From Sphingobacterium spiritivorum (GTDB lineage: Bacteria; Bacteroidota; Bacteroidia; Sphingobacteriales; Sphingobacteriaceae): a stretch of DNA of 64,000 nucleotides. The stretch lies in the NCBI RefSeq assembly GCF_016725325.1, contig NZ_CP068083.1, positions 310,001-374,000 of the forward strand. The letters run 5' to 3'. Positions 8,670-19,000 of the stretch are shown here, one piece after another. The notes beneath the pieces are model-generated. The model had not been told where the DNA came from, ran no database searches, and saw only the letters and a list, made by a program, of their open reading frames with translations. Numbering within the stretch: the stretch's first letter is position 1; each line of letters starts with the position of its first letter. Position numbers and translations under genes: made by a program.

Positions 8670-9485
8670 TTATTTCTGTAAAATCTTTTTTGTCCTTTCC
8701 TCCACTTCCTTTATTAATAACGGATAGGCAGGATACTGCATATTATGTCCGAATCCCTGAAGTTCCAGTAAACGGACATCTTGATGACCTGTTATTTTTA
8801 ACATACGCGCCAGATAAGCATTCTCTTCATACCGGCCCAACATCTCAAGCTCTCTGTCACCTGTTATTAACAAGATCGGAGGAGCATCCTGACGAACATG
8901 AAACAAGGGCGCAAAACGATCTATAGTCGGTTGCTTCTCTGCTATACCGTGCTCCTGACGACTCGTAAAATGTGTTATCGCCTGTCCGCTGAAGGGGATT
9001 AGTCCGGCTATCTGATCTGCATCTATGGTATACTTTTGCAGATAATGTTTATCTAATATCGTCATCATTCCCAGATATCCGCCTGCCGAATGTCCCGATA
9101 CAAAAACAAGTCGTCTGGAACCACCATACTCTTCAATATGATTAAATACCCATGCAATAGCCGCAGCAGCATCTTCAATAATACCTTCGACATTGGCCTG
9201 AGGTGAAAGACGATACCCTACTCCTACTACTGCCATTCCGCGGTTTTTCAGATATTCCGGAATTTCCTTCTGACCACCGGTCAATCCTCCTCCGTGAAAC
9301 CACAGTATGGTAGCAAAATCTTTCTTATCGACGGGGTAATAAAAATCAAGTTTACATCTTTCATATTCAACCGTTTTACCCTTTGCCTCCGGATAATAAG
9401 CAACATCTTTCTTTAGATCATATTGTGCTAAAAGTATACCCTGAAAGAGCAAAAGAAAAACAGCAAGAAGTGTAGAGTGTTTCAT
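8670..9485 (-). CDS. Secreted alpha/beta hydrolase (HSL/BD-FAE-like)
   Basis: A 271-residue esterase-like protein with a signal peptide (residues 1-20, cleavage before QYDLKK). The HGGG oxyanion motif is at 64-67, nucleophile Ser133 in GHSAGG, Asp210 in ITGDRE and His247 in GFGHNMQ, so the catalytic triad is complete. The HGGG plus GHSAGG arrangement fits the hormone-sensitive-lipase-like or BD-FAE feruloyl-esterase-like group. Probably periplasmic or extracellular; substrate unknown. It is the second secreted esterase in about 2 kb but is not in an operon with the first. Confidence 0.87.
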   Translation of the reverse strand: MKHSTLLAVFLLLFQGILLAQYDLKKDVAYYPEAKGKTVEYERCKLDFYYPVDKKDFATILWFHGGGLTGGQKEIPEYLKNRGMAVVGVGYRLSPQANVEGIIEDAAAAIAWVFNHIEEYGGSRRLVFVSGHSAGGYLGMMTILDKHYLQKYTIDADQIAGLIPFSGQAITHFTSRQEHGIAEKQPTIDRFAPLFHVRQDAPPILLITGDRELEMLGRYEENAYLARMLKITGHQDVRLLELQGFGHNMQYPAYPLLIKEVEERTKKILQK

Positions 9486-9592
9486 AGTAAATGGAGTTTT
9501 ATAAAGAAATGAGATATCTAAAATAGCAAAATATACCCGGATTGCGTGTACAAATCCATAAATTAGTCAAGAATAATGACATAGTTTTTGCG

Positions 9593-9880
9593 ATGAAGCC
9601 AACCATTACAATAGAATACTGCCCCAAATGCGGCTGGATGTTACGTGCAGCATATATGGCACAGGAGCTCCTGACTACCTTTACAGAAGAACTCCATGCT
9701 GTAACCCTGAAACCCAGCGAAATAAGCGGACGCTACCTGATTACTGTTGATGAAACGGAAATTTTTGACCGCAAACGCATGGGACGCTTTCCTGAAATAA
9801 AAGAATTAAAACAATTAGTTCGTGATATCGTTGCCAGAGATAAAGATCTGGGGCATTCTGACAGAAAATCAGACGCATAG
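9593..9880 (+). CDS. SelT/SelW/SelH family thioredoxin-like protein (Cys form)
   Basis: A 95-residue protein: TITIEYCPKCGWMLRAAYMAQELL at the N-terminus carries the CXXC redox motif (Cys10, Cys13) of the Rdx/SelW family, followed by SGRYLITVDETEIFDRKRMGRFPEIKELKQ, which fits the rest of the small thioredoxin-like fold. The active-site position is a plain Cys codon, not UGA, so no selenocysteine. The start is placed at the ATG at 9593 because the family begins right before the beta strand; an in-frame GTG at 9545 and ATG codons further upstream have no conserved sequence. Role not established. Confidence 0.87.
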   Translation: MKPTITIEYCPKCGWMLRAAYMAQELLTTFTEELHAVTLKPSEISGRYLITVDETEIFDRKRMGRFPEIKELKQLVRDIVARDKDLGHSDRKSDA

Positions 9881-9995
9881 GTACAACAACAACTCCTGTC
9901 AGCAATGGTACATTGATGCTGTAAGCACATGATAACCTAAAAGGTATTTCGACCTTTTACAGATTAAAGGTATATTAGCATAACAATTAAAAAGC

Positions 9996-11222
9996 ATGAA
10001 GATACTGCATACGGGCGATTGGCATCTGGGAAAAAAACTGGACTTCTTCACAAGAATAGAAGAACAACGTGTCGTACTTGAAGAAATATGTAATATTGCA
10101 GAAGAAGAACAGGTAGATGCAGTTATTGTAGCAGGAGATCTCTTTGACACGTTCAATCCTCCGGTTGAAGCCGTAGATTTATTATATAAGACCCTCAAGA
10201 GGCTTGCTAACAATGGAGCACGCCCAGTACTTGCAATTGCTGGAAATCACGATAGTCCCGACCGTATAAATGCGCCTGACGCTCTGGCCCGTGAATGCGG
10301 AATTATATTTATGGGATACCCTGACACAGCCATCAAGCCTATTCAGATAGAAAACGGATTTACGATTACACGATCCGATCTTGGCTTTATAGAACTGCAG
10401 CTGCCAAAGCATTCTTCTCCGTTACGCATACTGTCCACTCCCTTTGCAAACGAAATTCGTCTCAAACAGTATCTGGGGATTACTGACAAAGGAGAAAATC
10501 TCAATGAGGTGCTCAAAAATACTTGGCGCACACTTGCAGATAGCTATGCAGATAAATATGGTGTAAACATTCTGGTCACTCACCTCTATATGCTAAAGCG
10601 AGGAGGCGAAATACTCGAGGAACCGGATGGAGAAAAACCCATCAAAATAGGAAATGCAGATATCGTGTATTCAGACGGAATACCTTTACAAATACAATAT
10701 ACCGCTTTGGGGCATCTCCATCGCTATCAGAATATAGGTGGACATCTTGCACCTGTAGTCTACAGCGGTAGTCCGCTTGCCTATTCATTTTCCGAAGCCG
10801 GACAGGAAAAGAAAGTAGTCATTATTGAAGCCGAAGCAAACAGACAGGTACAGATAAAGACACGCAATCTGCAATCCGGACGCAGGCTTTATCGCAAACG
10901 CTTCGATAATACGGACGAAGCTGTATCGTGGCTGCAGACACATCCAAATGCATTGGTAGAACTCACACTGGTAAGTGAAACATTTGCAACCTCACAGGAT
11001 CTGAAACGTATTCATGCAGCACATGACGGAATCATCCATATTATACCGATCGTAAGACAACAGGAACAACAACTGTCTGCTGCAGCGCATATCAATCTTG
11101 AGCAGGATATACAGGATCTCTTCAAAGATTATTTTAAATCCAGATACGGACAAGAGGTTAATGATGAACTGATCTCTTTATTTAACGAAGTTTTGAACAG
11201 TACCAACGATACAGAAGACTAA
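9996..11222 (+). CDS. sbcD: SbcCD nuclease subunit D
   Basis: Nuclease subunit of SbcCD, the bacterial Mre11-Rad50 complex that cuts DNA hairpins and ends and helps repair blocked or broken DNA. The 408-residue protein has the Mre11-type metallophosphatase motifs: HTGDWHLG (Asp8, His10), VAGDLFDTFNPP (Asp48), IAGNHDS (Asn84, His85), VTHLYM and LGHLHRYQ. A C-terminal capping domain follows. It is three bases upstream of sbcC, as is usual, so translation is probably coupled. Confidence 0.97.
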   Translation: MKILHTGDWHLGKKLDFFTRIEEQRVVLEEICNIAEEEQVDAVIVAGDLFDTFNPPVEAVDLLYKTLKRLANNGARPVLAIAGNHDSPDRINAPDALARECGIIFMGYPDTAIKPIQIENGFTITRSDLGFIELQLPKHSSPLRILSTPFANEIRLKQYLGITDKGENLNEVLKNTWRTLADSYADKYGVNILVTHLYMLKRGGEILEEPDGEKPIKIGNADIVYSDGIPLQIQYTALGHLHRYQNIGGHLAPVVYSGSPLAYSFSEAGQEKKVVIIEAEANRQVQIKTRNLQSGRRLYRKRFDNTDEAVSWLQTHPNALVELTLVSETFATSQDLKRIHAAHDGIIHIIPIVRQQEQQLSAAAHINLEQDIQDLFKDYFKSRYGQEVNDELISLFNEVLNSTNDTED

Positions 11223-11225
11223 CAG

Positions 11226-14200
11226 ATGCTACCCATATATTTAAGTATAGAAGGCTTATATTCTTATCAGGAAAAACAGGAAATAGATTTCACCAGGCTT
11301 ACTGAAGCGGGATTATTTGGTATATTCGGGAATGTCGGTTCCGGAAAATCCTCCATTCTCGAAGCGATTAGTTTTGCCTTGTACGGTAACACCGAACGTC
11401 TCAATTCCAAAGAGAACCGCAGCTACAATATGCTCAATCTTAAATCTGCAGCTGCTACTATCATCTTTGATTTCATCAATTTTGAAAACCGCAAGTTCAG
11501 ATTTGCCGTACACTGGAAAAGAAAAAAGAAATTTGATCAGACCTCCACGATAGAACGAGTTGCTTATGAATGGCTGCAGCAGAACTGGGTCCCTATGGAA
11601 TCTGCAGATGCTACCCATATCACCAATCTGACTTATCAGAATTTTAAAAGAACTATCATCATTCCTCAGGGACAGTTTAAAGAGTTTCTTGACCTAAAAG
11701 GTAAAGACCGCTCGGATATGATGAAAGAAATCTTCAACCTTGATAAATATGACCTGGGACCAAAAGTATCCGTGCTTCAGATTGATAACAACAGAAAGAT
11801 GGAGCACCTTCAGGGTGCCTTATCCGGATTTGAAGAAATAAACTCAGGAACAATTGATCTGAAAAAAGTTGCTTTAAGCGAAGCTAAAGCATTATTAGAC
11901 ACATTAAGATCAGCATATCAACAAACAGAAAACAGTTACAAAATACTGTCTGAAGCGAAAACCAATCGTGAGAATCTGAAGGAAAAAGAAGAACAGTTTG
12001 CACAATTAAAGTTAAAACAAGCTGAAATCATTCATCTGGAAAAAGAATTGGATGAATATGAAAAACTGGTGTCCCTGTTTCGGGAACCTCTGGATAGAAT
12101 CGATTCTTTACAACGGGATCAGGATCAGCTGGAACTAAAAATCCAGAATCTGTTACAGGAGAAACAGCAAACATCCCTGACACTGAAAGAGAAAGAGCAT
12201 TCTTTTCAGAAAGTTGAAAAAGATTTCCTGAAAACGGAAGAGTTCAGAATAAAAATCAGTGATCTTAAAAATCTGATTCAGATAAGAACACAACAGGCTG
12301 AAAAAAATAATCTGCAAAGCCGTTTAGCTAAAGGAACACCTATACTGGAACAGACACGAAAGGAAGAACAGCTTTTTACAGAAGATATAAATCTTCAGGA
12401 AACAACTCTCGAACAGCTAAAATCTGTCAAGATCGACACTTCCGAATTGATAGAAATAGACAACTGGTACCAACGTCATGATCTTCTCCTGAAAAACAAA
12501 TCTGCCCTAATCGAAAAGATTGATCTTTTAAAGGCACAGCAGGAAGAAATAACAGGTTTATTTACAGATAACGGCTATACAGTAGATAATTGGGAATCTG
12601 AAATCACTAATCAACTCCAACAGATTACCGTTGATATCAGAGCGCTAACTAAACAGGAAACTGATTTACATGTACAAAAAGAACTCGGTCGCTTTGCAGA
12701 CAACCTCCATCATGAAGAAGCCTGCCCCCTTTGCGGATCTTTGGACCATCCGCACCCGATGCAGATACATGATGTCAGCATACAGTTAGAGGATTTAAAA
12801 GCAAAACAAACGGAGATTACAGAAAGACAACAGCAATTGCAATCCCTTCTCAGTCAGACGACCCGATGGAGTACAACCTATCAGGATAAAAAAGTACAAC
12901 TGGAAGCTGCCGGAAAAGAGTTGCAACAGGCAGATGAGCAACTCACAGCACTCCGTTCCCGATTCAGCTGGGAAAATTTCCGCTGGGACGACCGTACGCT
13001 GTTTGACGAAAAGAAAGCAGCTTTAAGACAAAGTGAAATACAGATAAAAGAAGCAGAGCTGCTGTTAAAATCACTGCGTGTACAGCTGACAGAGACACAG
13101 AGTAAAGCAGCAAAATTCGAACGGTCGTTAAATGAGTTCACTCAACAAATTGCCGTTATAGAAGGCTTGATCACCCAGCATAAGATTCAGATACAAGCTA
13201 TTCAGATTGAAGATTATAACAATGATAGCGATCACGATCTCTTAACAGAAATACAAAGCGCTGAAGAACTGATAATAACTACTGAAGAACAGCATAAAAC
13301 GCTGCAGACAGCGATCAATCAACTCCACACAATAATTGCTTCTATACAAGGAAAACATACAGAGGCACTGGAGAATTACCAAACTACGGTACAAAAGATC
13401 GACAAGCTGAATCAGGAAATACTCGCTCACATCGAGCAACAACATCTGCCGGGTATGAGAGCCATTCAGCTTGTATTACAAAAAAATCTGCCTGTCATTG
13501 AAAACCGGAAACGTATACAAGACTATAAAGTAGCTTACGAAACGCTTCAAAATCAAATCACCGAGCTTATGCAGAACAGTTCGGTTCAGGATTTTGACGA
13601 AGAGCTTTTCGAACGTACAAAAATCGAATTAGAAGAAAAGAAATCTGCACAGGAATTGCAGATTGCACACACAGGAGCATTAGAACGTGAATTACAACGT
13701 TTGGAACAGGAATTCGATAAAAAAGGAAAACTTCTGACAGAGTTTGAAAAGTTGAGCCACCGTAAAGATAATCTGCGCACACTTGATAATATGTTTAAGG
13801 GTTCGGGATTTGTAAATTATGTATCGAGCATCCATTTACAACGCTTATGCGATATTGCAAATCAGCGTTTCCACCGGCTCACCAAAAATCAGCTCAGCCT
13901 CATTATCAATGAAGCCAACGAATTCGAGGTCATCGACTATCTCAACAACGGCTATCATCGTTCTGTAAAAACACTTTCCGGAGGACAGGGCTTTCAGGCA
14001 TCCCTTTGTCTGGCATTAGCATTAGCCGAAAATATACAATCGCTCAATAAGGCCGATAAAAATTTCTTCTTTATTGATGAAGGTTTCGGCACACAGGATG
14101 CAGAAAGTATGAATACCGTATTCGAAACATTACAATATCTCAATAAGGAAAACAGAATAGTAGGTATCATTTCACATGTGGAAGAGTTGAAAGAACGTAT

Positions 14201-14264
14201 TCCTATGTCCGTAACAGTTATCAAGGATTTGGAAAAAGGAAGTATTGTTAAAATGAGTTCCTGA
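11226..14264 (+). CDS. sbcC: SbcCD nuclease subunit C (Rad50-like ATPase)
   Basis: SMC-like ATPase partner of SbcD, 1012 residues. The N-terminal half of the ATPase has a Walker A (GNVGSGKS, residues 35-42) and the hallmark IIPQGQFKEFLDLKG. Two long coiled coils meet at a zinc hook CPLCG (Cys500, Cys503). The C-terminal half has the signature LSGGQ (917-921) and Walker B FFFIDEGFGTQD (Asp951). All parts are present, so the enzyme looks complete. The first Walker A residues (GNVGSG rather than NGAG-like) are a normal SbcC variation. Confidence 0.97.
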   Translation: MLPIYLSIEGLYSYQEKQEIDFTRLTEAGLFGIFGNVGSGKSSILEAISFALYGNTERLNSKENRSYNMLNLKSAAATIIFDFINFENRKFRFAVHWKRKKKFDQTSTIERVAYEWLQQNWVPMESADATHITNLTYQNFKRTIIIPQGQFKEFLDLKGKDRSDMMKEIFNLDKYDLGPKVSVLQIDNNRKMEHLQGALSGFEEINSGTIDLKKVALSEAKALLDTLRSAYQQTENSYKILSEAKTNRENLKEKEEQFAQLKLKQAEIIHLEKELDEYEKLVSLFREPLDRIDSLQRDQDQLELKIQNLLQEKQQTSLTLKEKEHSFQKVEKDFLKTEEFRIKISDLKNLIQIRTQQAEKNNLQSRLAKGTPILEQTRKEEQLFTEDINLQETTLEQLKSVKIDTSELIEIDNWYQRHDLLLKNKSALIEKIDLLKAQQEEITGLFTDNGYTVDNWESEITNQLQQITVDIRALTKQETDLHVQKELGRFADNLHHEEACPLCGSLDHPHPMQIHDVSIQLEDLKAKQTEITERQQQLQSLLSQTTRWSTTYQDKKVQLEAAGKELQQADEQLTALRSRFSWENFRWDDRTLFDEKKAALRQSEIQIKEAELLLKSLRVQLTETQSKAAKFERSLNEFTQQIAVIEGLITQHKIQIQAIQIEDYNNDSDHDLLTEIQSAEELIITTEEQHKTLQTAINQLHTIIASIQGKHTEALENYQTTVQKIDKLNQEILAHIEQQHLPGMRAIQLVLQKNLPVIENRKRIQDYKVAYETLQNQITELMQNSSVQDFDEELFERTKIELEEKKSAQELQIAHTGALERELQRLEQEFDKKGKLLTEFEKLSHRKDNLRTLDNMFKGSGFVNYVSSIHLQRLCDIANQRFHRLTKNQLSLIINEANEFEVIDYLNNGYHRSVKTLSGGQGFQASLCLALALAENIQSLNKADKNFFFIDEGFGTQDAESMNTVFETLQYLNKENRIVGIISHVEELKERIPMSVTVIKDLEKGSIVKMSS

Positions 14265-14384
14265 CAAACACAGAAAACAAACAGAATGGGGTTAATTTAA
14301 TGTTAATCTTAAACCTGCAGATTGTATTTCAGATCAAAAGACCTTATTATTGTAAACAGTACAATAAAACATTAACTCTTCTGT

Positions 14385-15449
14385 ATGAAATACCCGTTTC
14401 TGATAGTCTTCTTAAGTCTCTATACATCCCTTACATTCGCACAATCCCTCAAACCAGGCTTTGAGAAAGAGGAATACAGAACCATGCTCACCTTAATGAG
14501 TCAGGTAAAAGATCATCCCGTATATCAGGATTTTACGTTGAAATACACATCCCCCGTTATGGGACTCGAAAACCGCTGGTGGCTGTGGACAAACGATCAA
14601 CATAAACAGGCTATAATAGGAATCAGAGGAACAGTATCAAGCTCGGAAAGCTGGATGGCTAATTTCTATGCAGCTATGATACCTGCTAAAGGGCAGTTAC
14701 AATTAGACGAATCCCGGATTTTTGAATATAACTTTTCGGACGACCCTAAAGCAGCAGTTCACGTAGGCTGGACATTCAGCACAGGTTTTCTCTCTGCTGA
14801 TATTTTACCTCATCTGGACTCATGTTATAAAGCTGGTATAAAAGATATCTATATTACAGGACATAGTCAGGGCGGAGCCATCAGTTACCTTTTAACTTCC
14901 CATCTTCGCCATCTGCAACAACAGGGACAATTACCAAAAGATATACAGTTTAAAACATACAGTTCTGCTGCACCAAAAGTTGGAAACCTGTATTATGCCT
15001 ATCAATATGAAGCGGATACGCAGATAGGATGGGCGTTCAATGTCGTCAATACAATGGATTGGGTTCCTGAAACACCGTTTTCTGTACAGAAATTAGATGA
15101 TTTTAATGAGATTAATCCTTTTCCGCAATTACAGAAAGCAATACAAAAACAATCCCTCGGCAAAAAGATTGTGATAAAACATTATCTTAATAGGATAAAA
15201 AAACCTACAGAAAAAAGTCAAAAAAATATAGAAAAATTACTGGGCCATAAAGTTTTCACTTTTCTCAAAAAAAAATATCCTAGTTTAGTAGAGCCGAAAT
15301 ATTTTCCCTCATCAAATTATATGCGTGCAGGCCAACACATTGTTTTAAAACCAGATAGCAGCTATACAAGCTCATTTCCGAATGACATAAATCATCCATT
15401 TATGCATCATGGTTTTAAATCTTACTTCTTTTTATTGGATAAACTTTAA
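14385..15449 (+). CDS. Secreted class 3 lipase-like protein
   Basis: A 354-residue protein with a clear signal peptide (YPFLIVFLSLYTSLTFA, cleavage before QSLKPG). The nucleophile elbow GHSQGGAISYLL (Ser161) followed by TYSSAAPKVGN is the class 3 lipase pattern, with the preceding IIGIRGTVSSSESW typical of the family. A probable Asp lies in NTMDWVPETPF and a His in the C-terminal third. It would act on lipids or other esters outside the cytoplasm. Single gene; the next 440 bases hold no long ORF. Substrate not determined. Confidence 0.85.
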   Translation: MKYPFLIVFLSLYTSLTFAQSLKPGFEKEEYRTMLTLMSQVKDHPVYQDFTLKYTSPVMGLENRWWLWTNDQHKQAIIGIRGTVSSSESWMANFYAAMIPAKGQLQLDESRIFEYNFSDDPKAAVHVGWTFSTGFLSADILPHLDSCYKAGIKDIYITGHSQGGAISYLLTSHLRHLQQQGQLPKDIQFKTYSSAAPKVGNLYYAYQYEADTQIGWAFNVVNTMDWVPETPFSVQKLDDFNEINPFPQLQKAIQKQSLGKKIVIKHYLNRIKKPTEKSQKNIEKLLGHKVFTFLKKKYPSLVEPKYFPSSNYMRAGQHIVLKPDSSYTSSFPNDINHPFMHHGFKSYFFLLDKL

Positions 15450-15865
15450 GAAACCAGCAACAGTTCAGGAAGGTAAATTTATCTTAGGTACGATATTTGC
15501 AAGTACCTGATTTAACTATTCAATACTGAACTAAAATGAAAAGAACTCCATTTACAACTTTTGCAATTCTATTGGTCGTAGCTCTCATACTGGTATTTGC
15601 GACGACATGTTCGAGCGTTATGTAATAACCCTGCAATGACTGCTTTCAAACATATTCCCCTATATAAGCGTTCTCTTACCAGATAGCTTCCTTTGATACA
15701 ATCTGCCTGATTACGTATCCTTTCGTCGTTTACATTCAATTTTCCAAAAACCAATAATTACAGATAAGTCCTGAAATAAGGGTACCCTTCGAAACCTTTA
15801 TTACTGATTTACTGTCATAAAACAACTTTTTTAAACTATATAATCTACCATTCATATAGATTTTA
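15450..15865. other. Intergenic stretch, mostly unexplained
   Basis: No long ORF. It holds a short AGGTAC/GTACCT inverted repeat (15486-15508), the 29-codon ORF listed next, and AT-rich sequence leading to the susC promoter. The sequence at about 15626-15760 shows no coding pattern that I can support. Confidence 0.5.
15536..15625 (+). CDS. Possible 29-residue membrane peptide
   Basis: ATG to TAA encodes 29 residues: a basic start (MKRTPF), a hydrophobic core (AILLVVALILVFA) and an end in TTCSSVM. It looks like a tiny transmembrane peptide or the remains of a lipoprotein signal. There is no visible ribosome site and no homologue I recognise, so it may be chance; the composition is nevertheless unlike the surrounding non-coding sequence. 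Confidence 0.3.
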   Translation: MKRTPFTTFAILLVVALILVFATTCSSVM

Positions 15866-15873
15866 TATATTTG
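15866..15873 (+). promoter_or_regulatory. Promoter -7 box for the susC leader
   Basis: TATATTTG fits TAnnTTTG. The inferred transcript start, about five bases downstream, would lie about a dozen bases before the leader ORF at 15891. No convincing -33 box is visible. Confidence 0.6.
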
Positions 15874-15890
15874 CAAAATAATAAATTGCA

Positions 15891-15944
15891 ATGAATACCA
15901 AAACACACAAACTCTACTGCTTTCGAATGCTCTCAGGAAAATAA
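15891..15944 (+). CDS. Putative 17-residue leader peptide of the susCD transcript
   Basis: ATG to TAA encodes MNTKTHKLYCFRMLSGK, the first ORF after the promoter motif and 70 bases before susC. Its last codons form the 5' arm of a hairpin (15936-15962), a layout typical of leader peptides that control the genes downstream. I do not assign a signal or amino acid; the CFRMLSGK ending may be the informative part. Confidence 0.45.
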   Translation: MNTKTHKLYCFRMLSGK

Positions 15945-15962
15945 TGCAAATCATTGTTTTCC
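15936..15962 (+). promoter_or_regulatory. Hairpin overlapping the leader ORF stop
   Basis: GGAAAATAATG and CATTGTTTTCC pair fully with one G-U around CAAAT. Seven T's follow after an 11-base gap (15974-15980), so it is not a standard terminator but could be an attenuator or mRNA structure. Confidence 0.5.
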
Positions 15963-16014
15963 TACCCCTATCCTTTTTTTATATTAATATTTTATGAACT
16001 AAACTTTTACATTC

Positions 16015-19000
16015 ATGAATTTAAAAATTCATCATTTTCTTATTCTTATCGTCGGCATACTACTTCCGTCTTACCTGCATGCGCAGAATAATAATGTTTC
16101 CGGAAAAGTAACAGATGAGCAAAATCTTCCGCTATCCGGAGTAACCGTCACTGAAATAGGTGGTACACATACAACACAAACAGATCAGAACGGAGCTTTT
16201 ACGCTTCAAATTTCCTCTGCAGAAACAAAAATCCGCATCACTTTCATCGGATATGAATCGCAGACACTTACAGTCAAAAGCGGACAGCAGTTGGCAATTA
16301 GTCTGAAAAGTGAAAATACACAACTTACAGAAGTAGTGGTAACTGCACTCGGTATATCCCGTGAGAAAAAAGCATTGGGTTATGCGGTACAGGAAGTCAA
16401 ATCTACTGAACTGCAAACCCGTCCTACAAATGCACTCAGTGCTATTTCAGGAAAAGTAGCAGGCTTACAGGTTGTCTCATCAGGCGGTAACATCGGTGGA
16501 TCTACACGCGTATTGCTGCGAGGTATCAACTCTATTGCCGGAAATAATCAGCCTCTTTATGTCGTAGACGGTACACCTATGGACAACAGCGATCTTAACA
16601 GCAGCGCAACGATAAATGGTAGTGCGGGAAAAGATGTCGGAAACATGATCCAGGATCTTAATCCGGATGATATTGAGAATATTTCAGTATTAAAAGGACC
16701 TTCCGCAGCAGCACTTTACGGATCCAGAGCAGCAAACGGGGTCATCCTGATCACTACAAAAAGAGCTGCTAAAGGTGAACGTGTAGATATCAGCCTTAAT
16801 ACAGGTGTAGATTTTGAAAATATCGTACGCCTTCCCAAAAGACAAAAATTATACGGTCAGGGATATGCTACTACCTTCCCGACAGCGAATATCAATGGTA
16901 CAGATTACAAAATTGTAGATTATGCATCTGATGAAAGCTGGGGACCTCGTCTGGATGGCACACCGGTATTACAGTGGTATAGCCTGAATCCGGAAGATGA
17001 AGCAAATTACCTCAAACCGACTCCATGGTCCTACCCTAAGAATGATGTAAATTATTTCTTCAAAACGGGTATTTCCAATACGAACAACCTGTCTATAGCA
17101 GGAACAAGTGGAAGTACAAACTACAGATTTTCGTATACCAACAAGAATGTATCCGGGACAATCCCTAATTCCAGTCTTGACCGTAACACCCTGAATTTTT
17201 CGGGAGGAACGCAGTTAGGCAATCTGAAGATTACCTCTACACTCAACTATATCAAAAATTCTTCTCTCGGTAAACCCTGGAGCGGAGCTTCTAACCGTAA
17301 TATTATGCTGGAAGCCTTCCAGTGGGGAGCAGTACAGGTGGACTACAAAATATTAGAAAACTATAAACGTGCAGATGGTACTCCGCTGGCGTGGAACCGT
17401 ACAGGCTGGCAAAATACTCCGGCTGCAGAAGCAACCAGATTTATTGACAACCCGTACTGGTCTGCATATGAAAGTTATATGGAAGAGAGCCGGGATCGCT
17501 TTTACGGTAATTTCGGATTACAATATGATGTCAATAACTGGTTGACCGTAGGAGCAAAAGTACATGGAGACATTTACAGCTTTAATTATCAGGATCGCAT
17601 AGCGGTATACTCCCGCTCTGCTTCGCAATACGAAGAATCCAGTAATAAGCTGAATGAATACAACTATGAATTCCTCGCTACAGCCAAAAAGAACTGGGAT
17701 AAATTTTCTTTAGTAGCTAACATAGGTGCAAACTTACGCGATCAGCAACGGAAAGTAGATTATGCCATTACACAGGGCGGGCTGATAGTACCTGAATACT
17801 ATAATTTAAAAAATGCTTCCAGTGTTAAAGTTGATAATAACCGCTTTCACAAAAGAGTATCTTCCCTGTACGGTAGCTTCTCTTTAGGATACAATGATTT
17901 ACTATATATTGATGGTACGGTACGTAACGACTGGTCCTCAACTCTACCAGTCGATGACAATTCATTTATCTACCCATCATTCACAGGAAGTTTTATCTTC
18001 AGTCAGTTAGAAGGTGTTAAAAATCTGGATTGGCTTTCATTCGGTAAATTACGCCTGGGATGGGCGCAAGTGGGAAATGACACAGATCCTTATCAATTAT
18101 ACAAAGTGTATGGTGTAGATCTCTCGTTTGACGGACTTCCTTCCACAAGTTTACAGAATCAACTGAACAACCCGTTACTGAAACCGGAAATTACGACTTC
18201 CTGGGAGACGGGGCTGAACCTTCAATTTCTTAAAAACAGAGTCGGAATTGATGTGACTTACTATAATAACAGTTCCAGAAACCAGATCATTCCATTACCT
18301 GTCTCTCCTGCATTCGGATATGAATACAAAATTATCAATGCCGGTAAGATCAATAACAAAGGTTTGGAAATAACGCTGAACGGTACGCCTGTTAAATCTC
18401 AAAACCTGGAATGGAACAGTACATTAAACTGGTCCCGCAACAGAAATAAAGTAATCAAGCTATCTGATGATGCCAATACGTATACACTGAGCAATTCACT
18501 GGTAAGCCTTGTTGCCAGAGAAGGTGAGCAATACGGACAATTGTTAGGGTATGATTTTGTAAAAACAGATGATGGCAGAAGAGTTGTGCAGGCAGATGGT
18601 ACGTATATGAGAACATCACAACTCGTACCATTGGGATCTGTACTTCCTGACTACATATTTGGCTTTCAAAACCAGTTCCGCTACAAAAACCTAAGTTTAG
18701 GATTTTTAATCGATGGCCGTGTAGGTGGAAGCTTCTTCTCGCAAACGTATAAAGTCGGTATGTATGCAGGTATATTAGATCGTACCGCAGAAAATAATAT
18801 CCGTGAAACAGGCGTCATATTAGATGGTGTCAAAGGCAATGTAGTTTTTAATCCGGATGGTTCTTACACGGTATCCAATATTTCAGAAAACGACACCCGT
18901 ATTACAGCTCAGCAGTGGGCTCGTAACGAGTACAACGGACCGACTACGTTCTCCATCTTTGACGGAACCTTTATCAAGTTGCGCGAAGTAACTGTTGGTT

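Noticed and set aside
9593..9880. Selenoprotein in the SelW-like gene
   Set aside because: The redox position is a Cys codon in CPKC; there is no in-frame UGA and no SECIS-like hairpin was seen.
12881..13141. Long antisense ORFs inside sbcC, the MFS gene, eno and other large genes
   Set aside because: They lie opposite strongly supported coding sequence, have no conserved motifs and are expected by chance.
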